Of a DNA stretch of 64,000 bases, positions 8,645 to 17,513 are shown in pieces. The notes under the pieces were generated by a model. That model was not told where the DNA came from. It saw only the letters and a list, made by a program, of their open reading frames with translations, and made no database searches. This DNA comes from Lutimonas halocynthiae (lineage in GTDB: Bacteria > Bacteroidota > Bacteroidia > Flavobacteriales > Flavobacteriaceae), in assembly GCF_030409835.1 (NCBI RefSeq), contig NZ_JAUFQO010000016.1, positions 62,001 to 126,000 on the forward strand. Direction: 5' to 3'. The position numbers and the translations under genes are program-made. How positions within the stretch are numbered: the stretch's first letter is position 1; the number at the start of each line of letters is the position of its first letter.

Positions 8645-9727
8645 TTAAAATCGAATGATTTTTTCAACTGTATTTCCGGAAAGGTATTTTTTAATGATCA
8701 TGTTTTGAATCATGGAATCATTGGTTTTGTTGATCAGACTTTTAAGGATTTCCAAATTATTGAATTGATGACTCAATTCAGTATAAGCAAAACCTTGAAA
8801 GTCATTATTTTCGATTAAAACCACCGATTTTTCTTCTAGATTTCTGCCTTTGTCAATAAGGATCATGTTTTCATGATTAAAGGCTACTTTATGCACAGTA
8901 GTCTTTTTTGATTTGTTGTGTTTTGGTTTGTGAGTTGAAACCTCTTCTTCAAATTTAATGTTGGCTATTAGTTCGCTTCCCGTTAGTTCAAAAGTTACCG
9001 AGTTCATTTCCTTTAATAAAGACCGATTTCGGTTTGAAGTTCTCAGGAATACTTGATTCACTACTTTTTGAATGTTCTTTCCTTTTCCGATATACAAAAT
9101 ATCGCCATTGAATCTGTGAAAATAGAAAAGACCTGACTGAACGGGTAAAGTATCCAGAATACTAAGAAGTTTCCCGGAAAGGTCTCGTTGGTTGCCTATT
9201 TTAATAGTGCTTTTTACAATTAACTTATCTTTATCTTTTTGTAAAAGAACTTGAAAAAGTTTTACGGTAGCTAAGGCATCTCCATTGGCTCTGTGCCTGT
9301 CGCTCATGGGTATCCCAATGGTCCTGCATAATTTCCCTAGACTATATGATTCAAGATCTGGTAAAAGAATTTTACTCAACTCAACTGTACAAAGTGTAGG
9401 GATTTCAAATTGATAGCCTAGTCTTGAAAATTCATTCCTTACAACTCTATAGTCGAAGCTTGAATTATGAGCTACCATAACACAATCATCAGTAATTTCA
9501 ATGATTCTTTTGGCTACCTCGTAAAATTTCGGAGCGTTTTTCAGCATTTTTGAATTGATGCCGGTCAGGTTTACAACAAAAGGTTGTATTTCTCTTTCAG
9601 GATTGATAAGACTTACGAATGAATCGATAACATTTTGCCCGTCAAATTTATGAATGGCAACTTCTGTAATTCCTTCTTCATTAAACTTACCACCAGTGGT
9701 TTCAACGTCTATTATTGCAAAATTCAT
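8645..9727 (-). CDS. DnaQ-like 3'-5' exonuclease fused to a GIY-YIG-type domain
   Basis: The N-terminal ~170 residues are a DEDDh exonuclease of the DNA polymerase III epsilon type: D7 and E9 in IIDVETTGG, the HNSSFDYRV motif, then HRANGDALAT with the catalytic His and Asp. Residues ~195-290 carry a GIY-YIG nuclease-like core (GLFYFHRFNG followed by DILYIGKGKN), as in the UvrC N-terminus. The remaining C-terminal tail is not recognised. At 360 aa this is too short to be a replicative subunit. A repair or nucleic-acid processing role fits the fusion but is inferred. It lies 15 bases downstream of the M28 peptidase gene on the same strand. Confidence 0.82.
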   Translation of the reverse strand: MNFAIIDVETTGGKFNEEGITEVAIHKFDGQNVIDSFVSLINPEREIQPFVVNLTGINSKMLKNAPKFYEVAKRIIEITDDCVMVAHNSSFDYRVVRNEFSRLGYQFEIPTLCTVELSKILLPDLESYSLGKLCRTIGIPMSDRHRANGDALATVKLFQVLLQKDKDKLIVKSTIKIGNQRDLSGKLLSILDTLPVQSGLFYFHRFNGDILYIGKGKNIQKVVNQVFLRTSNRNRSLLKEMNSVTFELTGSELIANIKFEEEVSTHKPKHNKSKKTTVHKVAFNHENMILIDKGRNLEEKSVVLIENNDFQGFAYTELSHQFNNLEILKSLINKTNDSMIQNMIIKKYLSGNTVEKIIRF

Positions 9728-9742
9728 AAGATTTTCAATCTG

Positions 9743-10750
9743 TTATTTTTCATCAAGAACCAATCGGTCCTCTCTATTAGCAATTTCCCAAGCCGTATAG
9801 AACACTAGTTTAGTTCTTAAAGCTAGTAATTCAAAATTAATTTTATCCGCAGTGTCTGTCGTTCTGTGATAGTCCGCATGAGATCCATTGAAATAAAATA
9901 TGACCGGTATATTCATTTGAGCAAAATTATAATGATCAGATCTCTTATAATAATTATACGGATCATCTCTTTCATTGAAAGTGTAATCTAGTTCTAGATG
10001 TGTATATTTTTTGTTTGCCTTTTCAGATAATTTGTGAAGATCCTGGCTCAATCTGTTGGAGCCAATCAAATAAATATATTCTTTATGGTCGTAATGTTCC
10101 TTGTCAACCCTGCCCACCATGTCTATATTTAAATCAACTAGAGTGCTGTCAAGCGAAAACGCTGGATTTTCGATATAAAATTGAGATCCATAGAGGCCTA
10201 TTTCTTCACCAGTCAAATGCAGAAATAATATTGACCTTTTCGGCCCTTTACCTTGCTTTTTTGCCAATTGAAATGATTGTGCCAGCTCCATAAGAGCAGA
10301 GCTGCCTGATGCGTTGTCATCCGCACCATTGTATACTTCTTCACCTTTCATTCCGAGATGGTCATAATGTGCCGAAATTACAACCACTTCATTTGGAAAT
10401 TCACTTCCTTCAATATAAGCCAATACATTTTCAGAAGGCCCTTCTGAATTATTCTCAAAATATTCTTGAGGAATAAGCTGCGTGTAATCAGGATATTTAT
10501 TAGGAGCGCTAAGTCCAATGTGTTCATAATAGGCCGTGAAATAATTGACAGCCATATCTTGTCTTTTTTCACCCGTTTTTCTTCCTTCTAATATGTCAGA
10601 TGACAGCAAAAACAAATGCTCTTTCAAGTCATCGGGTTTAATTTGATTAGCATATTTTTCTTTAATAGAATCTTGCGCATCCTTATCTGTCTTTCCTGTT
10701 GCACAAGAAAGTATTATAAGTGACAATAGGCCAATGAGTATCTTCTTCAT
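9743..10750 (-). CDS. M28 family zinc aminopeptidase-like lipoprotein
   Basis: A periplasmic or surface lipoprotein peptidase. The signal is MKKILIGLLSLIILSC, which fixes the start at 10750. A start seven codons upstream would only extend the signal. Zinc-ligand and catalytic motifs of M28 are all present in order: HYDHLG, GADDNASG, LTGEEIGLYGS, NIDMVGR and the late histidine in NGSHADYHRTTDT. The domain occupies most of the 335 residues and resembles Bacteroidota peptidases of the aminopeptidase Y/glutaminyl cyclase clan. The substrate is unknown. The gene follows the ABC transporter operon but probably has its own transcription, since 40 bases separate them. Confidence 0.88.
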   Translation of the reverse strand: MKKILIGLLSLIILSCATGKTDKDAQDSIKEKYANQIKPDDLKEHLFLLSSDILEGRKTGEKRQDMAVNYFTAYYEHIGLSAPNKYPDYTQLIPQEYFENNSEGPSENVLAYIEGSEFPNEVVVISAHYDHLGMKGEEVYNGADDNASGSSALMELAQSFQLAKKQGKGPKRSILFLHLTGEEIGLYGSQFYIENPAFSLDSTLVDLNIDMVGRVDKEHYDHKEYIYLIGSNRLSQDLHKLSEKANKKYTHLELDYTFNERDDPYNYYKRSDHYNFAQMNIPVIFYFNGSHADYHRTTDTADKINFELLALRTKLVFYTAWEIANREDRLVLDEK

Positions 10751-10790
10751 TTTTGGGTATTGAATTAACAAAAATAGACATATATTTTTC

Positions 10791-11582
10791 CTATTTCATG
10801 ATAAACTGTTTAGTTTCTTTGTCGAAAAATATAGAATTGCTATCGAAAATTAAATTAATTTGGTCAGAATCAATCAGTTCTGAAGGTTTTCCTGAAATAA
10901 TTTCATCGTCTGTCATTAACCATAATTCATCAGCCATTTGTGTGGCAAGTTGGATTTCATGGGTCGAGATAAGAATTGCTTTATTCAGTGTGTGCGCAAT
11001 TTTTTTTAGTAGTCTGAAAGTTTCAATTTTATGTTGAACATCCAAGTGAGCAGTAGGTTCATCCAGGATAATCACATCAGTATTTTGCGCCAAGGCCCTG
11101 CAAATCATGGCTCTTTGTAACTGACCATCACTAAGCTTATCGCATCTTTGTTCGGCTAATTCGCTTAAATGAGATTGATTTAAAGCATCCTTAATGTGTT
11201 CCAGGTCTTCGTTCAATAACTTGCCTATCCAATTCGTATAGGGCTGTCTGCCTAAAGCAATGAGTTCATATACATTAAGATTACTAGCCGGAATTCTTTC
11301 AGTGAGTACCAAACTAATAATTTTAGCAAGGTCATTTCTTGAATATGCGTCAATGTTTTGATTCTCAAGAAAAATGTCTCCTTTCAATCTGGCTTGCATC
11401 TTGCTCAGGGTTCTCAAAAGGGTAGACTTACCGATTCCATTTCTACCCACTAAACCAACTAGTTGGCCTTTTTTCAACTTGACATTAATATTTTTGAACA
11501 CTTCATGAGTCTCCTTCTTTGAAGCGTAGCCAATACTTAAATTTTTTGTGTTTAAAACGATATGTGATTTATGCGCTGTCAT
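10791..11582 (-). CDS. btuD: ABC transporter ATP-binding protein, cobalamin/siderophore uptake type (BtuD-like)
   Basis: ATPase that would energise the neighbouring permease. It has Walker A (GRNGIGKST), Q-loop region, ABC signature LSDGQLQRAM, Walker B (VIILDEPTAHLD) and the switch His in STHEIQ. The start at 11582 is chosen because its ATG overlaps the permease stop as ATGA, a typical translational coupling. An upstream start would extend it 11 residues into the permease. Family members serve vitamin B12, haem or Fe-siderophore import. The divergent B12 riboswitch and btuB point to cobalamin. Confidence 0.85.
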   Translation of the reverse strand: MTAHKSHIVLNTKNLSIGYASKKETHEVFKNINVKLKKGQLVGLVGRNGIGKSTLLRTLSKMQARLKGDIFLENQNIDAYSRNDLAKIISLVLTERIPASNLNVYELIALGRQPYTNWIGKLLNEDLEHIKDALNQSHLSELAEQRCDKLSDGQLQRAMICRALAQNTDVIILDEPTAHLDVQHKIETFRLLKKIAHTLNKAILISTHEIQLATQMADELWLMTDDEIISGKPSELIDSDQINLIFDSNSIFFDKETKQFIMK

Positions 11583-12610
11583 AACACCATTTTCTTTTTT
11601 CTTAACAAGAGCCATATGACGATCGGAGCTCCGAACATCGTAGTAATCGCGTTAATGGGTAAAGTGAATTCACTATTGGGTAATTGAGCAACCGTGTCAC
11701 TGATCAGCATGATATTGGCACCTAGCAAGGCTGCAGCGGGCAAGATTAATCTATGCTCTGACGTATTTAAGATTAATTTGGTCATATGTGGTGCAGCAAG
11801 TCCTATAAAAGCAATCGGCCCTGCAAAAGCAGTAATCACGCCAGTAAGAAGGCTGGTTGCCACCAGAATCAGGTTTTTGGTTTGTTTCATGTTTACACCT
11901 ACACTTTTTGCGTAGTTTTCACCTAAAAGCAGGCTGTTTAATGATTTGATGACAGGAAAAATCAATGCTGCTGCTATCATATAAATACATGAAAATATCA
12001 ACACTTCATTCCATGTTAAATTACCAAGACTTCCAAACCCCCAAAACATGTACTGTTGCAGGTTTTCGGCACTACTGAAATAGGCAAGAACACTGATCAC
12101 AGCAGATGTTAGGCTACTGAACATGAGTCCAATGATCAATATGCTCATCGTATTTTTTACTTGTTTGGAAACGACCATTACAGCAAATAATACCAGAAAT
12201 GAGCCCGCACTTGCCGCTAGACTGATAAAGAGCTGTGACTGAGCTAAAAAATGAAAGCTTCCGCCAATAATTGAAGAGCCAAGGATAAGCAAAGCCACAC
12301 CCAAACTAGCTCCTGAACTAATTCCTAAGACATAGGGGCCCGCCAATGGGTTTCTGAAAAGTGTTTGCATAAGTAAGCCTCCCACTGCAAGGCCTGAACC
12401 AACAAGAACTGCTGTAATAGCTTTAGGTAACCTATAATTCAGAATGATATAATTCCATGTTTCTTTACCACTGTTACCACCAATTAGGCTCTTAAAAACC
12501 GATTTGAGAGGTATATCAACTGACCCAAGACTGATGTTTATGACGAAAAGCATCAGAAGAGCGAGGAATAATAGTAAAATGGTAAATTTATATGAATTTT
12601 GTGTGTTCAA
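11579..12610 (-). CDS. btuC: FecCD/BtuC-family ABC transporter permease
   Basis: An inner-membrane permease with about ten hydrophobic segments and the family motif region LAGPYVLGISSGASLG near residues 90-105. The conserved ITAFAGPIAFIGLAAPHMTK segment, which contacts the ATPase, is near the C-terminal third. At 343 aa it has normal length. It lies between the binding protein and the ATPase in the order F-C-D. Assignment to cobalamin rather than iron rests on the adjacent riboswitch-controlled btuB. Confidence 0.87.
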   Translation of the reverse strand: MNTQNSYKFTILLLFLALLMLFVINISLGSVDIPLKSVFKSLIGGNSGKETWNYIILNYRLPKAITAVLVGSGLAVGGLLMQTLFRNPLAGPYVLGISSGASLGVALLILGSSIIGGSFHFLAQSQLFISLAASAGSFLVLFAVMVVSKQVKNTMSILIIGLMFSSLTSAVISVLAYFSSAENLQQYMFWGFGSLGNLTWNEVLIFSCIYMIAAALIFPVIKSLNSLLLGENYAKSVGVNMKQTKNLILVATSLLTGVITAFAGPIAFIGLAAPHMTKLILNTSEHRLILPAAALLGANIMLISDTVAQLPNSEFTLPINAITTMFGAPIVIWLLLRKKKMVL

Positions 12611-12664
12611 ATTGATTTAGTAGAATTTTGATAAAGTTAAAATATTTGCATCAATGAATAAGAT

Positions 12665-13813
12665 TTAATTCAGTTTTTGAAGAAAGTAAGGCTCATAATC
12701 AGGCATAAGGTCTGGATGGGTTACTTTTATCAGGTCCTTCAAAACTATATGCGGTTGGAGTGGGCCTAATTCAAAATATTCAACTCCACCAGAATCGCTC
12801 CTTCGTTTAGAGAAAGAAAAAATATTTCCTGTTTTAAAACTTTGAAATTGCTCGTAATGAGCATTGGCTGCTTTTAGTTCATCAAGTGTTGTGAAATATC
12901 CTGACCCTATCCAATAATCAGCTTTCTCAGCTTTCTCAAAAACAGTTTCGAAGCTTAATACTAAACTGCCTTGCCCTGTTGAATTATTCCAAATATAGGA
13001 AGTGTTCGCATCTTCATATAATTTGGCCGTAAAGCTTTCTCCTGCTGGAAGATTCCATTTGTCTTTATATAAAACTCCAGACATAATTACCGGGCTTGTT
13101 TTGGCCTCTGAAGCTATCTTTTTAGCCTCGATATATTGAGCTTCAATACTGTTGAAAATGCTGTCAGCCTCTTTTTCTTTATTGAATAAGGCACCAAAAA
13201 ATTTAATCCATTCGGCTCTTCCTAAGGGAGTTGCTTCAAGCCAGTCTCCGTTATAAATAACCGGGATCCCATTTTGTTCAATATTATTATAAAGTTTCGT
13301 TGATTTTCCCATCGAAAATGCAACCATCACATCGGGTTGTAAACTGATTAAGACTTCTGTATTAAAATCTTGTTCGTTGCCCAAGTCTTTAACCAAATTA
13401 TTAGCCACACGTTGTCTTGTTTTTTTCGAGGAAATATAATCCGTATTTGGAAATCCAATAAGGCTGTTCGTCTCTCCTAAAATTTCAATCATAGGAATGT
13501 GAGTGGTTGAGGTCGCTACCATTTTTTGAACCGGGGTGTATATTTTATTTTCACCGTCAATGTCTCTCTCTTTATTTGATATCAAGATAAATTCTTGATA
13601 TTGTTCTGCATCTGGATAAGGTGATTTTATAATTAGTTTTGTATATCCGTTATATGTTTGAATATCAAATCCTTTTGCATATCTAATTGATTTTTTAGAT
13701 TCAACTATTGGCTTCTCAGAAATAATTGATTTTTTAGGTTTTGTACAAGATGAAAACAACATTACGAATATAAAAGTAAGCAGTAATGCAGGGTGTAATT
13801 TATCGTATTTCAT
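12665..13813 (-). CDS. btuF: Periplasmic substrate-binding lipoprotein of the cobalamin-type ABC importer (BtuF-like)
   Basis: A lipoprotein (signal ending VMLFSSC) with a helical-backbone substrate-binding fold: IEILGETNSLIGFPNTDYISS early, then EVLISLQPDVMVAFS and a long helix linking to the second lobe (WNLPAGESFTAKLYEDANTSYIW). This is the TroA/BtuF/FepB class that delivers B12, haem or siderophores to FecCD permeases. The 382 aa length is longer than E. coli BtuF but usual for Bacteroidota. It is the first gene of the btuFCD run and is divergent from the B12 riboswitch. Confidence 0.85.
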   Translation of the reverse strand: MKYDKLHPALLLTFIFVMLFSSCTKPKKSIISEKPIVESKKSIRYAKGFDIQTYNGYTKLIIKSPYPDAEQYQEFILISNKERDIDGENKIYTPVQKMVATSTTHIPMIEILGETNSLIGFPNTDYISSKKTRQRVANNLVKDLGNEQDFNTEVLISLQPDVMVAFSMGKSTKLYNNIEQNGIPVIYNGDWLEATPLGRAEWIKFFGALFNKEKEADSIFNSIEAQYIEAKKIASEAKTSPVIMSGVLYKDKWNLPAGESFTAKLYEDANTSYIWNNSTGQGSLVLSFETVFEKAEKADYWIGSGYFTTLDELKAANAHYEQFQSFKTGNIFSFSKRRSDSGGVEYFELGPLQPHIVLKDLIKVTHPDLMPDYEPYFLQKLN

Positions 13814-13891
13814 AAGCCCGTTTTATTCATTTTTTAAAGTTGATTTCAACACGCAAGTTTACAATATTTTCTAATAATAGCCTGTAATAAA

Positions 13892-13923
13892 TTTTTTTCA
13901 TAGCATCAAAGCTACTACATTTG
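13892..13923 (+). promoter_or_regulatory. Probable promoter of the riboswitch-btuB transcript
   Basis: TACATTTG at 13916-13923 matches the Bacteroidota -7 element TAnnTTTG exactly. A T-run at 13892-13898 lies about 17 bases upstream, where the -33 element is expected. Transcription would start near 13930, just at the 5' edge of the cobalamin riboswitch. Confidence 0.5.
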
Positions 13924-13924
13924 T

Positions 13925-14100
13925 CACGGAATTTGGTCCGGCTAATGCCGGATAAAAAAACGGGAATCTCGTGAAAAACGGGAGCTGTCTCCGCAACTGT
14001 AAGCTTAGCTGAAATTTCAGCGGTTGTTGTTAAAAATGATACCACTTTCTTTAAGAAGGGAAGGTTGACAACAATACGCAAGCCAGGAAACCTGCCAGAT
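13925..14100 (+). promoter_or_regulatory. Cobalamin (adenosylcobalamin-class) riboswitch
   Basis: The conserved elements occur in the canonical order: GGTCCG and a short hairpin (CCGG...CCGG) near 13936-13952, the GGGAA box at 13962-13966, the core GGGAGCTGTCTCCGCAACTGTAAG near 13978-14003 (shown only as its key word CCGCAACTGTAA), a variable arm, and the B12 box AGCCAGGAAACCTGCC at 14081-14096. It ends about 40 bases before the btuB ATG, so it can control translation or termination of the btuB transcript by intracellular B12. It lies on the plus strand only. Confidence 0.93.
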
Positions 14101-14138
14101 TTTGTAACAGCAATGTTTTCGGAAGAAAAACGATTGGC

Positions 14139-15959
14139 ATGAGACAGATTCTATTTTTATTATTATTGACTTTCCAGGCACTCTTCGCCCAGGATGACAG
14201 CATTAACAATCTTGATGAAATTGTATTAAAGGGAAATTTCTCGCCTGCTATGAATAGTGGGTATGAGGTTCAAGTCATAGCTGACTCAATTTTAAAGGAC
14301 AGTTATGAAAGTTTGGGTAACCTTCTTCAGAAACAAGCTAATTTTTACTTTAAACAAAATGGAAACGGGATGGTTTCTTCAATTTCATTGAGAGGAACCA
14401 GTGCTTCGCAAACGGGTGTATACTGGAATGGCATATCGATTAATTCGGCCTTGAATGGTCAGACTGACTTCAATACCCTACAAGGAAATAGTTTTGATGA
14501 ATTAGAAGTACGTAAGGGTGGAGGCAGTGTTCTTTTGGGAAATGGCTCCATTGGTGGAGCTATAAACTTAAAGGATAAAGTGAGTTTTAAAGATAGGCAA
14601 AGTGCTTTTCTTTTGGCAGGAGGGGGTAGTTACGAAACTTATTTTTCGCAATTAACCGCCATATGGGGTTCTGATCAGTTTTATGGCAAAATATCTGGTG
14701 GTATTCAAAGTTCTGTGAATGATTATCAATATGGAGGAACTGATTTAAAGAATGAAAACGGTGATTATAAGAATTATAATTTCAATGCTACGTTGGGATT
14801 CAAGATAAATGATTATCATTCTATTAGCCTTAATGCGTCTGTTTTTGATAATGACAGGAACTTGTCAAGAACGCTTAGCGCCGAAAGTTTGTCTAATCTT
14901 GAAAGTAAGGACAGGCGTTTTTTACTGGAATGGAAATATGTTGGAGACCGGGTTACATCCTCTTTTAAGACGGCCTTTCTGCATGAAGATTTTACTTATT
15001 TGTTTAATAAAAATATAGCAGATAATGCGTCATACGGTGAAAGCGAAAGATTCATTGCCAAATATGATTTTAGTTATTTTTTAAACAATAAAATGTTTTT
15101 CAGGTCAGGAATAGAATTTGAAAATGCAGTGGGAAATGGGAGTAGCATCAGTACTGTTACTCGAAATGATGCAACAGCATACTTTTTACTGCATCATGAA
15201 CCATTTGAACGTTTTATGTACAATGTGAGTTTTCGCGTTGGGGGTTCGTCGGCTTATGAGATTCCTTTTATTTATTCTTTAGATGCCAAATACGCCTTAG
15301 CGGATCGTCTTTCTCTTAGAGGTGCTTTTTCTACAAATTATAGATTACCAACTTTTAATGATTTGTATTGGGAGCCGGGAGGCAACCCAGATTTGAAACC
15401 AGAAAACAGTGTATCAGGAGAATTAGGACTAGACTATAAAAAAAACAATTTCTATGTGGGTGGCGCGGCCTATTTTATTCAAAGTGAAGATTTGATTCAG
15501 TGGCGTCCTGTGACCCAAGATTTTTGGCAACCCCAAAATGTCAGCGATGCTTCGAATTTCGGATTGGAATTCTCAACGGGTTATAATTGGATAATGGGTG
15601 CCCATAACTTTGGAGTATCCGGCAAATATGATTATTCAATTGCACAAGATGATGCACTTGACAAACAGCTAATTTATGTTCCTAAGCATAGGGCAGGAGG
15701 GGCATTAGATTATTCCTGGAAGAAGTGGAGATTTAACTACAATTTACAATATGTTGGGGAAGTATTTATAACTACAAGTAATAGTCAATCGTTGGATGCC
15801 TATTCTTTATCAGATATCTCTATATATAGAACCCTTTTTAAACAATTGGTAACACTAGGGTTTAAAGTAAATAATTTATTTAACGAGAACTATCAATCTG
15901 TGGCATTTAGACCGATGCCAGGAAGAAACTATTTATTACAAATCAATTTTAAAATTTAA
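14139..15959 (+). CDS. btuB: TonB-dependent outer-membrane cobalamin receptor (BtuB-like)
   Basis: A 606 aa outer-membrane barrel with signal peptide (ALFAQ), N-terminal plug (VIADSILKDSYESLGNLLQKQ, then SSISLRGTSASQTGVYWNGISIN and the GSVLLGNGSIGGAINL plug motif) and a long beta-barrel ending in aromatic-rich strands (NYLLQINFKI). It lacks the carboxypeptidase-like N-terminal extension of SusC-type receptors. Substrate assignment comes from the B12 riboswitch directly upstream. It would import cobalamin with TonB-ExbBD, passing it to the btuFCD products encoded divergently. The next gene begins six bases downstream. Confidence 0.88.
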   Translation: MRQILFLLLLTFQALFAQDDSINNLDEIVLKGNFSPAMNSGYEVQVIADSILKDSYESLGNLLQKQANFYFKQNGNGMVSSISLRGTSASQTGVYWNGISINSALNGQTDFNTLQGNSFDELEVRKGGGSVLLGNGSIGGAINLKDKVSFKDRQSAFLLAGGGSYETYFSQLTAIWGSDQFYGKISGGIQSSVNDYQYGGTDLKNENGDYKNYNFNATLGFKINDYHSISLNASVFDNDRNLSRTLSAESLSNLESKDRRFLLEWKYVGDRVTSSFKTAFLHEDFTYLFNKNIADNASYGESERFIAKYDFSYFLNNKMFFRSGIEFENAVGNGSSISTVTRNDATAYFLLHHEPFERFMYNVSFRVGGSSAYEIPFIYSLDAKYALADRLSLRGAFSTNYRLPTFNDLYWEPGGNPDLKPENSVSGELGLDYKKNNFYVGGAAYFIQSEDLIQWRPVTQDFWQPQNVSDASNFGLEFSTGYNWIMGAHNFGVSGKYDYSIAQDDALDKQLIYVPKHRAGGALDYSWKKWRFNYNLQYVGEVFITTSNSQSLDAYSLSDISIYRTLFKQLVTLGFKVNNLFNENYQSVAFRPMPGRNYLLQINFKI

Positions 15960-15965
15960 TTCAAA

Positions 15966-17024
15966 ATGAAAAAATCAAACTTATTATTTTACGTCGCTTT
16001 TTTAGCAGTCTTTTTGAGCTCATGCTCAGACGATGAGCCAGATCCAATAGAACCAAAAGGAGACTATGAAAATGGTTATTTTGTAACCAATGAAGGGCCT
16101 TTTCAAAATGGAAGCGGCACCATTACTTTTGTTGAAGATGGTGGACCAGTGAGTCAGAATGTGTATAAAACTGTAAATAATGAAGACCTGGGGAATATTG
16201 TGAATTCAATGCATATTGCTGATGATAAAGGATATATAGTCGTAAATAATTCTAACAAGGTGGTGGTTGTAAACCGTTTCACAATGGAGAAAGAAGACGT
16301 AATTGATGGCGATGAAATTATAAGCCCACGTTTTTTTGTAGCGGGTAATGGTAAGGGTTATATTTCGAACTGGGGAGATCCTTTTAATACTGAGGATGAT
16401 TTCATCACGGTTGTAAGCTTAAGCACAAATGAAGTTTTATCTACAATTCCGGTTGGAGAAGGTCCTGAAAAAATGCTCTTGGTAGGAGAAAGATTATATG
16501 TTTGTCTGCAAGGAGGTTATGGTTTTAATAACAAAGTGGTTGTGATCAATGCTGAAGACAATAGTATTACTGAAACCCTTATTGTTGGGGATGTTCCTAA
16601 TTCAATATTACTTGACAGAAATTCTGATATTTGGGTGTTGTGTCAGGGAAAACCTTCTTATTCAGGCGATGAGACAAATGGATCATTATTTAAGATTCAA
16701 GCGGGAAGTAATGCGTTGACATCAATTGACTTCACATCAATTCAGCATCCTAGCTTATTGAATTACGAAGACGAAAACTTATATTATAATTTAGATGGGA
16801 TGGTATATCGTTTCGGAATAAATGATGCTGAATTACCAACTGAAGCGCTTACTGGATTAAACGGTTTTTATTATGCTATGAACATAGACAATGGAGAATT
16901 ATATGCTACTGATGCAGGTGATTACTCAAGTGAAGGAACGCTAAAAGTGTTTAATTTGGTTTCAGGAGATTTAATGCAAACGATAAGCACAGGAATTGTT
17001 CCAGGTCAAATAGTATTTCCTTAA
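15966..17024 (+). CDS. btuG: BtuG-like surface lipoprotein, YncE-type beta-propeller
   Basis: A 352 aa lipoprotein (signal ending FLSSC, followed by acidic SDDEPD, which fits surface export in Bacteroidota). The body has repeated propeller-like blades with paired IPVGEGPEKMLLVGERLYVC, VGDVPNSILLDRNSDIWVLC and STGIVPGQIVFP segments, as in YncE/DUF5074 proteins. In Bacteroides the btuB-linked propeller lipoprotein BtuG caps BtuB and captures cobalamin. Position six bases after btuB under the B12 riboswitch supports the same role here. Orthology is inferred from context and architecture rather than shown. Confidence 0.75.
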   Translation: MKKSNLLFYVAFLAVFLSSCSDDEPDPIEPKGDYENGYFVTNEGPFQNGSGTITFVEDGGPVSQNVYKTVNNEDLGNIVNSMHIADDKGYIVVNNSNKVVVVNRFTMEKEDVIDGDEIISPRFFVAGNGKGYISNWGDPFNTEDDFITVVSLSTNEVLSTIPVGEGPEKMLLVGERLYVCLQGGYGFNNKVVVINAEDNSITETLIVGDVPNSILLDRNSDIWVLCQGKPSYSGDETNGSLFKIQAGSNALTSIDFTSIQHPSLLNYEDENLYYNLDGMVYRFGINDAELPTEALTGLNGFYYAMNIDNGELYATDAGDYSSEGTLKVFNLVSGDLMQTISTGIVPGQIVFP

Positions 17025-17053
17025 TTTAGTAACTTGATTTTGAAATTGTACAT

Positions 17054-17485
17054 ATGCAAAAGATTGTTCTATTTTGTTGTTTAATTTTTTTTAGTTACCA
17101 GGTTAGCGCTCAGGAGATTGGGATTAGATTTGGAGATATGACTGGGAACAATATAGGAATCGACGCCACAATACCAATTAAGGATAAAAGGATTCATGCT
17201 ACGGTTTCATTTGGTAGTAATGTGGGGCTAGACCTCATCTACGATTTTGCCGTTGCATCAATATTTAGAAGCCCTGACCTGCGTTATTATGCAGGGATAG
17301 GGCTTACTACTTTATTTGCCAGTGAGTTCAAGCTGGGCGTAATGGGTGAGCTAGGTATAGAATATAGTTTCCCAAGAACACCTATTAGTGTAGGACTAGA
17401 TTACCGTCCTGCGATTATTGTCATTGAAAAAATGGATTTTATATATGGTAATTTTGGCTTAAATGTCCGTTACCGGTTTAATTAA
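17054..17485 (+). CDS. Small predicted outer-membrane beta-barrel protein at the end of the cobalamin operon
   Basis: 143 aa with a signal peptide (residues 1-19, VSAQ). The mature part alternates short amphipathic strands (IGIRFGDMTGNNIGIDATI, HATVSFGSNVGLDLIYDF, FGLNVRYRFN) and ends in an aromatic residue pattern typical of barrels. I do not recognise a named family. It is 29 bases after the BtuG-like gene and probably co-transcribed. A role in cobalamin uptake is only guilt by association. Confidence 0.6.
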   Translation: MQKIVLFCCLIFFSYQVSAQEIGIRFGDMTGNNIGIDATIPIKDKRIHATVSFGSNVGLDLIYDFAVASIFRSPDLRYYAGIGLTTLFASEFKLGVMGELGIEYSFPRTPISVGLDYRPAIIVIEKMDFIYGNFGLNVRYRFN

Positions 17486-17513
17486 AACCAAGACAGACCT
17501 TCTGATAAAAGTA

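Noticed and set aside
8612-8818. Plus-strand open frame of 68 codons
   Set aside because: Most of it is antisense to the exonuclease C-terminus and it has no recognisable motif.
13827-14081. Minus-strand open frame of 84 codons
   Set aside because: It is antisense to the cobalamin riboswitch and its leader, whose conserved elements explain the sequence.
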